Source of the DNA: Bacillota bacterium
Lineage (GTDB): Bacteria; Bacillota; UBA4882; UBA8346
Direction: 5' to 3'
DNA length: 64,000 nucleotides
NCBI GenBank assembly: GCA_023435225.1
Contig: JAEYRX010000051.1
Coordinates: 1 to 64,000 of the forward strand
Below the pieces are notes generated by a model that was given only the letters and a program-made list of their open reading frames with translations, was not told where the DNA came from and did no database searches. Both the position numbers and the translations under genes were made by a program. Shown piece by piece: positions 27,072 to 36,466 of this stretch; the stretch's first letter is position 1; every line of letters starts with the position of its first letter.

Positions 27072-27228
27072 AAATTAAGCGGCTAAATTTCAAAATTTAG
27101 CCGCTTAATTTGTAAATTTAGCCAAGAAACCTTTAAATTAAACTAGAGAAATAGATTAACAAGGAAATATAAATTCTTTCCAAGAGGATAAGCTACTTCT
27201 AATTCCAATCATGACATATGTCATGATT
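27072..27228. repeat. Two perfect palindromes in the gap between the oxidoreductase and redoxin genes
   Basis: At 27072-27111 a 19-bp arm AAATTAAGCGGCTAAATTT is followed by two bases and its exact complement. At 27207-27228 there is a 22-bp perfect dyad around TGACATATGTCA, a typical operator size, 99 bases before the start of the broken redoxin gene. Otherwise the gap 26916-27326 shows nothing. Confidence 0.6.
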
Positions 27229-27326
27229 TATAATGACAATTATCATATTTACTAAACCAATTAAAAAGTTATAAGATTATCCAAGAGAGATTTTAACAAA
27301 TTCAACTCTTTCATTTAGAGGTTACT

Positions 27327-27575
27327 ATGAAATTAAAAATTGGATTAATATTTATTATATTAACCTTATTCACTTCCAATATAATATATTCCGAAAATAT
27401 GCTGATAAAAGCGCCGGATTTTGAACTTAGGGAAGCGCTGATTAATTGAATAAGTGACGATTTTGTGCTTCGCAAAATGCCTAATGCCGCATATTTGCTC
27501 GCACAAAATCGGATTAATCAGCGCTTCCTTAGATCCGGCGATCAAAAAACAATATCATTATCTGATATAAGATGA
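27327..27575 (+). pseudogene. Redoxin (TlpA/AhpC-like) fragment broken by a 98-bp MITE
   Basis: AGAGG and ATG start a signal peptide (MKLKIGLIFIILTLFTSNII) followed by IKAPDFEL, the classic beginning of an exported thioredoxin-fold redoxin. The MITE then enters and gives a stop within it. Removing the 98 bases and one TTAG restores RSGDQKTISLSDIR before TGA. Even the restored gene ends where the redoxin domain should continue, so a 3' deletion preceded or followed the insertion. Confidence 0.8.
27431..27528 (-). mobile_element. 98-bp MITE, copy 3 (flanked by TTAG), inverted
   Basis: Same 98-bp element as at 20617 and 20850 but in the opposite orientation. It is flanked by TTAG at 27427-27430 and 27529-27532. 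It splits a redoxin gene, and precise removal restores the reading frame. Confidence 0.9.
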
Positions 27576-27601
27576 AATAAAGGGAAATGGGAGTATGTAA
27601 A

Positions 27602-28162
27602 ATGAAAGGTATCAAAGATTTTCCGGTATTAGTATCGGAAAGATTACTGTTACGAGAAATATCTCAAACCGATATCGATGACTTTTTCGAGATTTTTGGC
27701 GACTATGAAGTTCTCAAGTATTATGGAATGCGGCCTTATAAAACTTCGGAGGATGCCGGCGGTTTTATGGGAAGGCTGATAAACAAATTCCCGACAAAAA
27801 CCGGTATTCGATGGGCGATTACCATTAAAGAACATAATGAAATGATCGGAACGATTGGTTATAAAAACTGGGATACGCGCTCTTATAAAGGGGAAGTTTC
27901 CTATGAACTGAAACCGAAATATTGGAATAATGGATATATCACCGAAGCCTTAAAAAAAGTGGTGGATTTCGGATTTGAAAACGGACTGAACAGAATTGAA
28001 GCATGGGATATGGCGGGCAATATCGCTTCTAAGAGAGTACTTGAAAAATCCGGATTTACTTATGAAGGAACTTGGCGCGAGCATACATACTGGGACGGCA
28101 AGCTTTATGATATTGAATGGTTCTCGATTTTAAAAAAAGAATGGGAAATAGGTAAACTTTAA
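27602..28162 (+). CDS. GNAT N-acetyltransferase, RimJ/RimL type
   Basis: This 186-aa acetyltransferase matches the family that modifies protein N-termini or small amines. Seen: VSERLLLREISQTDIDDFF at the start, WAITIKEHNEMIGTIGY, the acetyl-CoA-binding region PKYWNNGYITEALKKV, and NIASKRVLEKSGFTYEGTWR at the end. ATG 27602 has GGGAG eight bases upstream and is preferred over 27587. The substrate cannot be told. Confidence 0.88.
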   Translation: MKGIKDFPVLVSERLLLREISQTDIDDFFEIFGDYEVLKYYGMRPYKTSEDAGGFMGRLINKFPTKTGIRWAITIKEHNEMIGTIGYKNWDTRSYKGEVSYELKPKYWNNGYITEALKKVVDFGFENGLNRIEAWDMAGNIASKRVLEKSGFTYEGTWREHTYWDGKLYDIEWFSILKKEWEIGKL

Positions 28163-28296
28163 TAATTTTATGAATTCTTTTTGTAATAGTATCACGGAAA
28201 GTATTTAACTCAATCACCGACTAACTTCTTTAATTATAAATGCATTGAGGCCTGTAAATGACATCTGGAATACAAAAGCGAAACGAGGTTCGAATC

Positions 28297-29154
28297 ATGG
28301 TAAAAAAAGCAGTACGGATTTTTAACGGCGCCACTGCCGTCATCACCGGGGGCGCTTCCGGAATTGGCCGGGCGCTTGCCGAAGAACTGGCAAAGTACGG
28401 TAGTGAGATAATTCTGGCCGATCTCCAGCTTGAATTAGCCGAGGAAGTGGCCTTATCGATACAGGCATCGGGAGGGAAAGCCAGAGCGGTGAAACTTGAT
28501 GTAACCGATTTTGCAGCGGTGGATAATCTTCTCCAGGATACGGTTAAACATACCGGAAAATTGGATTTTATGTTCAATAACGCCGGTATTTTTCTTGGAG
28601 GGCCCATCGGCCGCCATGCTATTGAGGATTGGAACCGGATTATTGATGTTAACCTCCGTGGCGCTGTAAACGGGACCCATGCCGCCTACAAAATAATGAA
28701 ACGCCAAGGATTTGGTCATATTGTCAATACGGCCTCAACCATGGGACTTTTACCGGTAGGAATGGGCATGCCGGCCTATGCAACCATTAAACATGCAATA
28801 GTGGCTCTAGCAACGACTTTGCGGGCAGAGTTAAGCTTCGATGGCATTCGAATCAGCACCTTGTGCCCCGGGGTGATAAGGACCCCGATACTTATTAATG
28901 GAGGTGAATATGGCAAATACTTGGGTGAAATGTCCGAAGAGGAGCAAAAAAAGTATTGGGAACAATTTAAACCCATATCCGCTGATTCGTTAGCTAAAAA
29001 AGCCTTAAGAGCAGTCGCTAAAAACAAGCCAATCATTGTAATTCCAGCCAAGAACAAATTATACTGGTGGATCAGCCGTTTATCCCCTTCGTTATTGATT
29101 CTTATGGATAAGCTGGATTTCAAGAAACGTTTAAAAAATGGGAAGCGTGATTGA
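28297..29154 (+). CDS. Short-chain dehydrogenase/reductase
   Basis: A 285-aa NAD(P)-dependent oxidoreductase. The cofactor motif is TGGASGIG; NNAG follows, with the catalytic Ser in NTAST and Tyr-Lys in YATIK. LCPGVIRTPI is the usual region after the active site. A basic, hydrophobic C-terminal tail (WWISRLSPSLLILMDKLD) could touch the membrane. ATG 28297 has GAGG eight bases upstream. The substrate is unknown. The stop is followed immediately by a broken glycosidase fragment. Confidence 0.9.
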   Translation: MVKKAVRIFNGATAVITGGASGIGRALAEELAKYGSEIILADLQLELAEEVALSIQASGGKARAVKLDVTDFAAVDNLLQDTVKHTGKLDFMFNNAGIFLGGPIGRHAIEDWNRIIDVNLRGAVNGTHAAYKIMKRQGFGHIVNTASTMGLLPVGMGMPAYATIKHAIVALATTLRAELSFDGIRISTLCPGVIRTPILINGGEYGKYLGEMSEEEQKKYWEQFKPISADSLAKKALRAVAKNKPIIVIPAKNKLYWWISRLSPSLLILMDKLDFKKRLKNGKRD

Positions 29155-29440
29155 TGATGATGTAACGGCGGAATTCGGCTGTATGAGAAGAAATGAAGGT
29201 GTGGACCATTATTTGGAAGATATAATAACAATACTGGAGCATGGAAAATATCACTGGGCGTTTTATTCTTACAGAGAGGACGAATGAGACGGTTATGATT
29301 ACGAACTGAGTACCAAAGGCCTTCCGGAGAGTTATTGGCAAGCTAAAGATAGTGAAAAACCGGAGTTACCGAGAATGGATAATCCGTTATTTGATATCAT
29401 TAAAAAACAGTTTGAGAAGTCATATAAAAGTAGATCATAA
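29153..29440 (+). pseudogene. C-terminal fragment of a GH5-type glycoside hydrolase
   Basis: In one frame, VTAEFGCMRRNEGVDHYLED leads to WAFYSYREDE, then TGA, then DGYDYELSTKGLPESYWQ and PNPLFD-like ends. This is the nucleophile-to-C-terminus part of a cellulase-type GH5 enzyme. A TGA stands where TGG (Trp) is expected, and the first two thirds of the gene are missing. It is therefore a degraded gene. Confidence 0.7.
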
Positions 29441-29482
29441 ACACAAGGCTTTTCTCAGAAATATCTGATTTACTCTTAGTTA

Positions 29483-31171
29483 TTATCCTAGCTGGAACTT
29501 CTCAACAGCCTGTTTTAAGCTACCGGCAATTCCCGCCAAATTATGCGCCATTGCACTGACTTCTTCAATCGCTGCGCTTTGTTCTTCGGCAAAGGCCGAA
29601 ACCTCTTCCGTACTAGCCAGGTTTTGTTCACTAATCGCGGAAATTGCGGTAATAGCTTCAGTTGCTTTGTCATTATTAACAGCCATTTGTTTAGTTGATT
29701 TTACTACCAAATCAATTTCGGCTACGGTACTCATTATTGCTTTATAAATCTCACGGAAGGTTACCGTAGCCTCTTCCGCTAAGTTTTTACCTGCCTCAGC
29801 CCTTGTTATTCCCTGTTGCATTACTTCAACCGCATGATCGGTGCGAGCTTTCATTTCCATAATTAACTCTGATATCATTCGTGTTGACTGTTTTGACTGC
29901 TCCGCCAGTTTCGAAGTTTCTCTGGCGACAACAGCAAAACCCTTTCCGTGTTCTCCGGCTCTAGCAGCTTCAATTGAAGCATTTAGGGCTAGTAAACTGG
30001 TTTGTTCCGCAATACCTTCAATAATGGAAGTAATACCACTGATCTCATCCGAGGTGCTAATTAACATATTAATGACTTCAGCCACTTCTTTAGTAGAATC
30101 AAACAAAGCATTAATCTCTACTGCTACATCATTGGTCACTTTTTGTCCAAGCTCCGCTGACTGGGCTACTTTATCGGATGCGTCCCCGATTCTTTCCGAT
30201 TCTTGAGCCACCTGAATAACTATCTCTGAAAGCTTCTGAATAGAATCAACCGCTTCAGTTATTTGTCTAACTTGCTCCGAAGAGGCTGAGGCAAGTTCCT
30301 CAGCTGCCCTGGCTACATCAGTGGCTGATCTTCCCGCTTCATTTGAAACTGAGCTCAACTCAGTACTGGCATTGTCTAATATGTTTGATTGCTCACTAAT
30401 ATTAGTTACTAAACCTCGTAAACCTAAAACTGCTTTATTTAACCCTCCAATTGCTTGAGTTACTTCACGTGAACCTATAGTATGGGTAATATTCTTCGAT
30501 AAATCTCCAGTCTCTAATGATTTTACTCTTTCAACCATCCTTTTTAAAGGGTTAGAAATAAAACCGGCGATGAGCAGACCAATCAATGTTGCGATAACAG
30601 CGCTAATTATTACGATTACTAAGTTCCAACCTTTCAATTTTGAAGCAAGATTATCACCACTTAAAAACAGGTTAAAATTATCATTATCATTTGCTATTCG
30701 TAAGCGCCTTACCAGACTTTGTATATTATTGACCGCTTGATTAAAAACTGCCAAATTGGTGGAACTGGGTGGTTCAGCAAAAATAGCTTTTATGTCAGCA
30801 AAATTTTTGGTTAACTCCTCATTAATCGCTGCATCAACATTTTTCAAAGACATGATTCTATTAAACAACACATTTGGATCTACTTTTAAATTAGTTGCTA
30901 TCGAAGTTTCGTTAGCTAATATTGCCAAATAATAACTCCGCAATTTTTCAACCTGTGGTTCAATGTTGGAAGCTTTATTCTGTTCTCCTACTGCAGTAGT
31001 GTTATTATAAAGCTCCTTGGTATTCTGTTGCAGTGTATTTAAAGCTCCCATACTGATAAAACTTTGTACCGCCATAAAAATAATCATCATTACTATTATT
31101 ATTAAAATATGATAAAAAACATTTATTTTGGAGAGTATTAGCTTTAATAATTGCAACGATTTGGCAAACAT
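29483..31171 (-). CDS. Methyl-accepting chemotaxis protein
   Basis: A 562-aa receptor with one membrane helix near the N-terminus (ILIIIVMMIIFMAVQSF), an extracytoplasmic sensor domain of about 150 residues, a second helix (LVIVIISAVIATLIGLLIAG) and a HAMP domain. A long coiled-coil signalling domain follows, with the hairpin tip IIEGIAEQTSLLALNASIEAARAG. It would report to CheA/CheW. GGAGG precedes the ATG. The ligand is unknown. No che genes are nearby; a FliD-like gene occurs at 50.5 kb. Confidence 0.95.
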   Translation of the reverse strand: MFAKSLQLLKLILSKINVFYHILIIIVMMIIFMAVQSFISMGALNTLQQNTKELYNNTTAVGEQNKASNIEPQVEKLRSYYLAILANETSIATNLKVDPNVLFNRIMSLKNVDAAINEELTKNFADIKAIFAEPPSSTNLAVFNQAVNNIQSLVRRLRIANDNDNFNLFLSGDNLASKLKGWNLVIVIISAVIATLIGLLIAGFISNPLKRMVERVKSLETGDLSKNITHTIGSREVTQAIGGLNKAVLGLRGLVTNISEQSNILDNASTELSSVSNEAGRSATDVARAAEELASASSEQVRQITEAVDSIQKLSEIVIQVAQESERIGDASDKVAQSAELGQKVTNDVAVEINALFDSTKEVAEVINMLISTSDEISGITSIIEGIAEQTSLLALNASIEAARAGEHGKGFAVVARETSKLAEQSKQSTRMISELIMEMKARTDHAVEVMQQGITRAEAGKNLAEEATVTFREIYKAIMSTVAEIDLVVKSTKQMAVNNDKATEAITAISAISEQNLASTEEVSAFAEEQSAAIEEVSAMAHNLAGIAGSLKQAVEKFQLG

Positions 31172-31199
31172 ATTGTACCTCCAATTATTTTGGTTAGGA

Positions 31200-31280
31200 A
31201 AATGAAATAATTAAGTTATTGGATTTGAACAAATATGTTTAATCCAAAACTTAATTATGGTAATTATGAAATTATTTTAA
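31200..31280. repeat. Palindromic intergenic repeat near the MCP gene
   Basis: AATTAAGTTATTGGATTTGA and its near complement AAATATGTTTAATCCAAAAC...TTAATT form a hairpin followed by TAATTATGAAATTATTTT, a piece shared with other palindromes of the window. It is a degraded member. Confidence 0.4.
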
Positions 31281-31405
31281 TATAAATAACATCAATATTA
31301 TCGGTAAATTTATTTTAACTCTTTATAAATATTTACAAATTTTGAAACCAATTCTTTATCATTCATCGTAAGGGAAAGAACGCCAACCTTCTCCCCCAAA
31401 CCAAC

Positions 31406-31556
31406 GTGAGTTTCCGACAAGATAGTTCTCGCCAGGTTCTGGAAGGATTTTTAGAAAATTTACAGAAATGGTTGCTAAAGAATATTAGGAGGTAATTACA
31501 TGAAAAATGAACGTTTATACTATGTCAGCCACTATCATGCTGATTGGAATCGGTAA
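31406..31556 (+). pseudogene. Scar of two deleted genes
   Basis: A coding-like tail (FRQDSSRQVLEGFLENLQKW) ends in a stop that overlaps AGGAGG. Five bases later an ATG begins MKNERLYYVSHYHADWNR and stops at once. It looks like the 3' end of one gene and the 5' end of the next, left after a deletion. The second resembles the start of a hydrolase with an HxHxD-like strand. Nothing else is visible in 31172-31690. Confidence 0.3.
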
Positions 31557-31691
31557 AAAGTACTAAAATAAAAAAAGTAATATGATCTTTTATTTAAATA
31601 AGAGTTCCTTTATATACGTTCATCCGAAGCTGGAGCCTTGATTGAAAAGTTCATTATCGATATTTCCCCAAAGTTGGCTTAAATAAAAAGT

Positions 31692-31726
31692 GAGCCGCCT
31701 CTCCGGGTTAAACCTTTGGGCGGCTC
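31692..31726 (-). terminator. Bidirectional terminator after the large exported protein gene
   Basis: A perfect 8-bp stem GAGCCGCC / GGCGGCTC is bordered by T-rich tracts on both strands (CTTTTTATTT on the minus strand). It lies 35 bases beyond the stop of the 1435-aa protein. Confidence 0.75.
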
Positions 31727-31759
31727 TTTCTTTATACCTATTCCCTATCTTCAGAAAAT

Positions 31760-34700
31760 TTACTCAATGACCCTAATCCGGCATACTCCCTTGAAGTTAA
31801 ATTCATCGGTGCTTCCGGTTATCACCAGCTTGGAAACTCCTCTATTAAGCACCTCTTTCAGGTCGTCTTTATCCAATTTTACCAAAATAGCGGCAATATC
31901 TCCTCTCCGGTGATGACGGGAAGGACGTTTTATCAACTTCAGATTTTTGCTTTTTACCGGAACAACCACTCCATTTATCCGGATACTGTTCAGCTGAATC
32001 TCCTCATAAGAAACATTCTCCGGGAATTTAATTGTTATCATCGCAGTCCAATTTGGACCATAACCCCTTAAATTGATAACCTCCGGTTTAATCCCAATAG
32101 CTACGGGAACAACTACTTCAATTGTTTGGATGACTTTTTCTACGTTACCGGCCATATCTTCGGCGACAAGTTCAACCGTATATAATCCCGGTTTCCTTAA
32201 TTTGATAACGGTTCCGTTGGCATATTGTCCTCCGTTGAAAACTACATAAGTTGAAGCTAATCCTGAGAGATTATCATTGGCGGAAAATTTCAAGTATAGC
32301 TTCTCCCCCATTAGATACTCGCTATCAAAAGGAGAATTAATGACTGGCTTACTTTTATCAATATTTATGTTCCCGACAGTATAGTTACTCGTCTTCCCGG
32401 ATACATTCCTGGCGATACCGGTAACCGATTGTGAGGCGCCTTCAGTAGTAAGAGTAACCTCAGGTGTTATGTATTCCAACAATCCATACGGGTCTTCAGC
32501 TTCGAAATGAACCGTGACATCATTGTTATACCAACCGTTGGCATTGGGTAAAGTTGTCGGAGCACCGGTTATTACCGGTACTGGAGAATCGATTTGAACT
32601 ATTTCCGCCGAATTTCGAACCCTAATCCGGTGTCCTTCGGCATCTTGTGAAGCCAACCCAATTGCACTGACGGTATCACCAACGGCAATATTGGAGTCCC
32701 ACTTACCTAATCCTTCCGGATTAGGAGTACCATCTCCAATATACCCGTCCAAAAATACTCTAGTTTCACCGGAGCCATCATTAAGATAAAGGTTACTCCC
32801 TACTATCCGGGTTACCGTACCCGTAATCTTAACCAGCCAACCTTCACTCTGCTCAAGCATTGCAGCAGCGGTCCCCATATCCAATGGTAAAATTACTTGC
32901 GAATTATCGTCTAAAATGGTTACATTCGTAAGCTCATTTCCAACCTGAATCTGAGTATCGTTATTGTATTGGCCGACAATTCCGGCTACCCTCACTTTAC
33001 AACCCAACGGCAAAGCAGTGTTGGAGACTCCAAATATAGTAATACCGCCGGTAGCGTCTTGCACATAAATTACATCAAAGAATGCATTATTGGTTTTTAC
33101 TCCATCCTTCATTACAGCTACCGATTCGGCAGTAATCCAGCCCTCGATGGCAAATCGTTGACCGGCCAAATCCGGCTGGCCATCCAGGTCGTTATCTATT
33201 CTGACCTCCCGGATCGATTTTAATTCCGCCGGTTTCACACTTAACCAATCGAGAATATTTTCGGTGATCTTCTGATTGGAATTAATATTATCCCCGGTAA
33301 TTTCAAAATCAGAAAAAAAGGTTGAACCTGCAGCCACAACCTTACCCCCACCCGGCAACGCTTCAGCGCCAATCACGGCTACATTACCAATGGCAACCGG
33401 TATTGAATCATTCTGGAGATCCGAATCCGATGTTTCAGTGGTCGGATACCCCTTGACCAGCCAATCTATTTTAAAATCATTGCCGTCGGTTTGTAAAACA
33501 ACCGAGCAACCGCTGTAAACACTATACTGACTACCCGTGGTAATCCCTGAAGTTAAGTTATACTTATTCGATGTATAATTTTGCAACATTAACCGGTAAG
33601 GCGAGCCGATGTTGTTAGTATTATCGATGACCTCATCATCGTTAAACCGCAGATTGGTTCCGATCGCCTCCAGAATCCGGTTGCCCTGAATCGCGTTTTG
33701 ATACTGACGATCCGCCGCATCGCCATAATCGGCTCTCGAAGTAATAATCAACGAACCCCCGGCTTGGATAAACCCTTTGATTACATTGATTTCATCATCA
33801 TTAAAATTTGATTTGGTCAAACCATATTTGAGATTATCAACACTTTGCGGATCGGTAACGATTAATATCCGAGCATCCTGTAAAAGGTCTGCCGTAATTA
33901 ATCCCTGGTTCTCCACCACCAACATTTTTTTAGCGGTCAGGATATTTTTTAACCCGGTTATCTTGCCTTTATAATCACCACTTACATATTGGTTTTGATG
34001 CCCGGCGTCAATCACCGCTTTGGTCAGATCTTCCGGATTATAAGCGTCAATATCAATATTGGCGCTGTATGTCCGGGGGGTCCCGGACGGGTACAAGGTT
34101 GTAACAGTGTAAATTTTGTAGGAACCGGGTTGAGTCGGCGTCCAATCTATAGAGGCTGTAAGAACCTCTCCGGTTCCTAAAGCCGGAATAACCGCTTCAC
34201 CGATTTTATTCTCCGGAATGATTTGGTTAATGTAAAATTCCACCTTCACATTAGAGAAACTTTGATTACTATAATTAAATAAAGTCGCTGTAAGTTTAGT
34301 CGAAGAACCTATCACCGCCGGAACAGACGATACCTCGACTTTTGAGATCCCAACCGGAGTATTATTGCCGACCCATACTGGGGCAGTTACAGCGATATCT
34401 CCGTCAGCTTCGGTTACTTTGACATAGTAATAACTGTATTGTGAAGATAATTGCAAAAGCCATTCAACCTCTTGCGAGGCACAGTATCTGGAGGCGGCAA
34501 TTACACCACCATTTGCGATAATCTCAATTTTACTAATAATATCGTTGGTATCAGGATCATTAACCGTCACTTCAATATTTAACATTTGAGTATCATCAAT
34601 TTGTGAACCCATAATATAATCATTGACCGCATACATAATATGCAAATTTCGATCCTCGGTGGCATAAACCCGTTTCCGGCGAATCGCCTCAAAAATATCG

Positions 34701-36067
34701 TTCCTGGTTAGGTTCTTGGCTAATATTACCGTTCTGGCTTCATTGGCGGTAATCCAATTACCAAGGTGATTGTCCTGGTTATTACTGGGAGCCAGATGCC
34801 ATCCTTTATCCAGGGCCCGGGTATACTCGGTATAACTTGGGAAATATCCCTGGCCATGGACCGGACCTTCTCCGTTACCAATTTCAATCAAATTAACAAC
34901 TTGGTCTATATCAGCGTCGTAAAAAGCGAAATCATTAAAATCACCAAAAGTGGTCCCCGGGTGATTTAGTTGTGAAATTGACTCCGGATATTGTTTAAGT
35001 TTTTTATAATAGTTCTGCAGGTTCATACTGGAATCATTCCTGGTGGCAAACCAATCGGTGTTAAAAGTATTGATATGACCCCATCCACCGGTACTGCCGC
35101 TCCAGGTCATTTCAAATCCGGCTATCGCCACAAACCTGCCATCTTGATTATAATTATCGGCGACTTGTTTCAGATTGGCCCATTCGGTACTCTTGGTCCA
35201 ATCAAATTCGTTGTCAAAAGAGTTGGAATGATCGGTGACGGCGAAAAAGTCAACCTGACCTCTATCCCTGGCCCAGGTAAAAGCCTCATCCGGAGTTCCT
35301 TGCCCGTCCGAATAGTTAGTATGGCTATGTAGCTGACCAAAGTAATAATTGTAATCCAGGTCACCCGGAGTTGGTGATGGAGTTACGGTTGGAGTTGGTG
35401 TCTCCTCCGGAGTCGGCGTCGGAGTTTCCTCTGGAGTGGCTGTTGGAGTTGGAGTCGGTGAACTGCCATCTATTGAGTGAAATCCTAAAAGAGTAAACGT
35501 ATCTTTCGGATAGGTAACCCATTCGTTTGCAGGTTCAAATGAATCGTTAGGATTGATATCACCTGCAGATATGTTACCCAAACGCACCAAAGTGTGATCT
35601 AATGTAGTGTTGGTTCCCGTGCCCCATTCGCTTCCGGGATCATAACCTACCTGTCCCAAACTATCGATAATTGTGTTATTATGTTTTAGAACAACCGCAT
35701 CATCACCGTTAAATGAAAGATTACCGGTAAGTAATTGCGTTACGGTTTTAATTGCATCATTGGCCGAACTATGAGCAACTATATAGACATTGCCGGTCGC
35801 TAAAGTCCCGGAAAGCGTAATAGTCGAGCCCGGATTGGAGTTCCCGTTAAAATATATCTCCAGTTTATATTGGGATAAATCCACCTCACTACCGGTCCCG
35901 TTATAAATCTCAATTGCTTTATTGTAGCTACTACCCTCCACGTATTCCGAGATTAACAAATCGGTGATATTTGCTTTTGCAATAGGTATTGATATGGAAA
36001 ATAAAAATACCCAGCTAAAAGCCAGCATCAATAATATTATTAAGCCTTGAGTGAATTTTTTTACCAC
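31760..36067 (-). CDS. Large exported protein: lamin-tail domain, PHP/CehA-type metallohydrolase, C-terminal beta domains
   Basis: A 1435-aa secreted protein. Residues 1-32 form a signal peptide. A lamin-tail domain follows (LLISEYVEGSSYNKAIEIYN to about 195). Next is a Thr-Pro-Glu linker of repeated TPTPEE units (about 205-240). The PHP metallohydrolase starts HSHTNYSDG and contains DFFAVTDHS and QLNHPGT, as in CehA/McbA proteins. Then come a CARDB-like domain (about 575-680), a DUF4350/GATase-like domain (IVTDPQS...GGSLIITSRADYGD), an OB-fold-like domain (YVQDATGGITIFG) and Ig-like domains. The start is GTG with GGAGGAG. The role is probably extracellular phosphoester hydrolysis. No cell-wall anchor is seen at the C-terminus. 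Confidence 0.85.
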   Translation of the reverse strand: MVKKFTQGLIILLMLAFSWVFLFSISIPIAKANITDLLISEYVEGSSYNKAIEIYNGTGSEVDLSQYKLEIYFNGNSNPGSTITLSGTLATGNVYIVAHSSANDAIKTVTQLLTGNLSFNGDDAVVLKHNNTIIDSLGQVGYDPGSEWGTGTNTTLDHTLVRLGNISAGDINPNDSFEPANEWVTYPKDTFTLLGFHSIDGSSPTPTPTATPEETPTPTPEETPTPTVTPSPTPGDLDYNYYFGQLHSHTNYSDGQGTPDEAFTWARDRGQVDFFAVTDHSNSFDNEFDWTKSTEWANLKQVADNYNQDGRFVAIAGFEMTWSGSTGGWGHINTFNTDWFATRNDSSMNLQNYYKKLKQYPESISQLNHPGTTFGDFNDFAFYDADIDQVVNLIEIGNGEGPVHGQGYFPSYTEYTRALDKGWHLAPSNNQDNHLGNWITANEARTVILAKNLTRNDIFEAIRRKRVYATEDRNLHIMYAVNDYIMGSQIDDTQMLNIEVTVNDPDTNDIISKIEIIANGGVIAASRYCASQEVEWLLQLSSQYSYYYVKVTEADGDIAVTAPVWVGNNTPVGISKVEVSSVPAVIGSSTKLTATLFNYSNQSFSNVKVEFYINQIIPENKIGEAVIPALGTGEVLTASIDWTPTQPGSYKIYTVTTLYPSGTPRTYSANIDIDAYNPEDLTKAVIDAGHQNQYVSGDYKGKITGLKNILTAKKMLVVENQGLITADLLQDARILIVTDPQSVDNLKYGLTKSNFNDDEINVIKGFIQAGGSLIITSRADYGDAADRQYQNAIQGNRILEAIGTNLRFNDDEVIDNTNNIGSPYRLMLQNYTSNKYNLTSGITTGSQYSVYSGCSVVLQTDGNDFKIDWLVKGYPTTETSDSDLQNDSIPVAIGNVAVIGAEALPGGGKVVAAGSTFFSDFEITGDNINSNQKITENILDWLSVKPAELKSIREVRIDNDLDGQPDLAGQRFAIEGWITAESVAVMKDGVKTNNAFFDVIYVQDATGGITIFGVSNTALPLGCKVRVAGIVGQYNNDTQIQVGNELTNVTILDDNSQVILPLDMGTAAAMLEQSEGWLVKITGTVTRIVGSNLYLNDGSGETRVFLDGYIGDGTPNPEGLGKWDSNIAVGDTVSAIGLASQDAEGHRIRVRNSAEIVQIDSPVPVITGAPTTLPNANGWYNNDVTVHFEAEDPYGLLEYITPEVTLTTEGASQSVTGIARNVSGKTSNYTVGNINIDKSKPVINSPFDSEYLMGEKLYLKFSANDNLSGLASTYVVFNGGQYANGTVIKLRKPGLYTVELVAEDMAGNVEKVIQTIEVVVPVAIGIKPEVINLRGYGPNWTAMITIKFPENVSYEEIQLNSIRINGVVVPVKSKNLKLIKRPSRHHRRGDIAAILVKLDKDDLKEVLNRGVSKLVITGSTDEFNFKGVCRIRVIE

Positions 36068-36136
36068 AATGACTCCTCCTTTAAAAAATATTTCTCTTTA
36101 GTCTTTGCCGGAAGCTAAACATTAAATACTCTACTC

Positions 36137-36267
36137 TCATTAAATTGAGAGATTTCCATAATTAAAAATTTTGACATTCAGCTACAATATATAGATAGTC
36201 GCATCCGGGTTATTCATTATATATTGTAGCTAAAAATAAATTAAGGTAATTATGAACTCCCTTAATT
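36137..36267. repeat. Palindromic element upstream of the large exported protein gene
   Basis: The outer arms CTCATTAAATTGAGAGATTT and AATTATGAACTCCCTTAATT enclose an inner hairpin AGCTACAATATATAGATAG / TATATATTGTAGCT with GCATCCGGGTTATTC in its loop. Elements at 48327, 52956 and 62119 share the inner hairpin. The rest of 36068-36460 shows no gene. Confidence 0.7.
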
Positions 36268-36466
36268 AATATAATTGTTTTACTATTATATTTGCTCTCC
36301 ATCAAAAAAGAATTAAATTTGGAAGATTACAGTATCGTTGCATTAAATCTTAAATAATCAGATATTCCAAGTAATAATTACATCATCACTACACCATTTC
36401 CTGTTGTTGTTTCCTAATAGACCCGGAATTTGACTAAAAATTTTTCATTAAAAATCTCCAAATGCA

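Noticed and set aside
28230..28719. Long minus-strand frames opposite the SDR gene
   Set aside because: They are mirror frames of a gene with complete SDR motifs. The residues encoded have no recognisable pattern.
34991..35332. 113-codon plus-strand frame opposite the large exported protein
   Set aside because: It is antisense to the conserved PHP domain and has no ribosome site.
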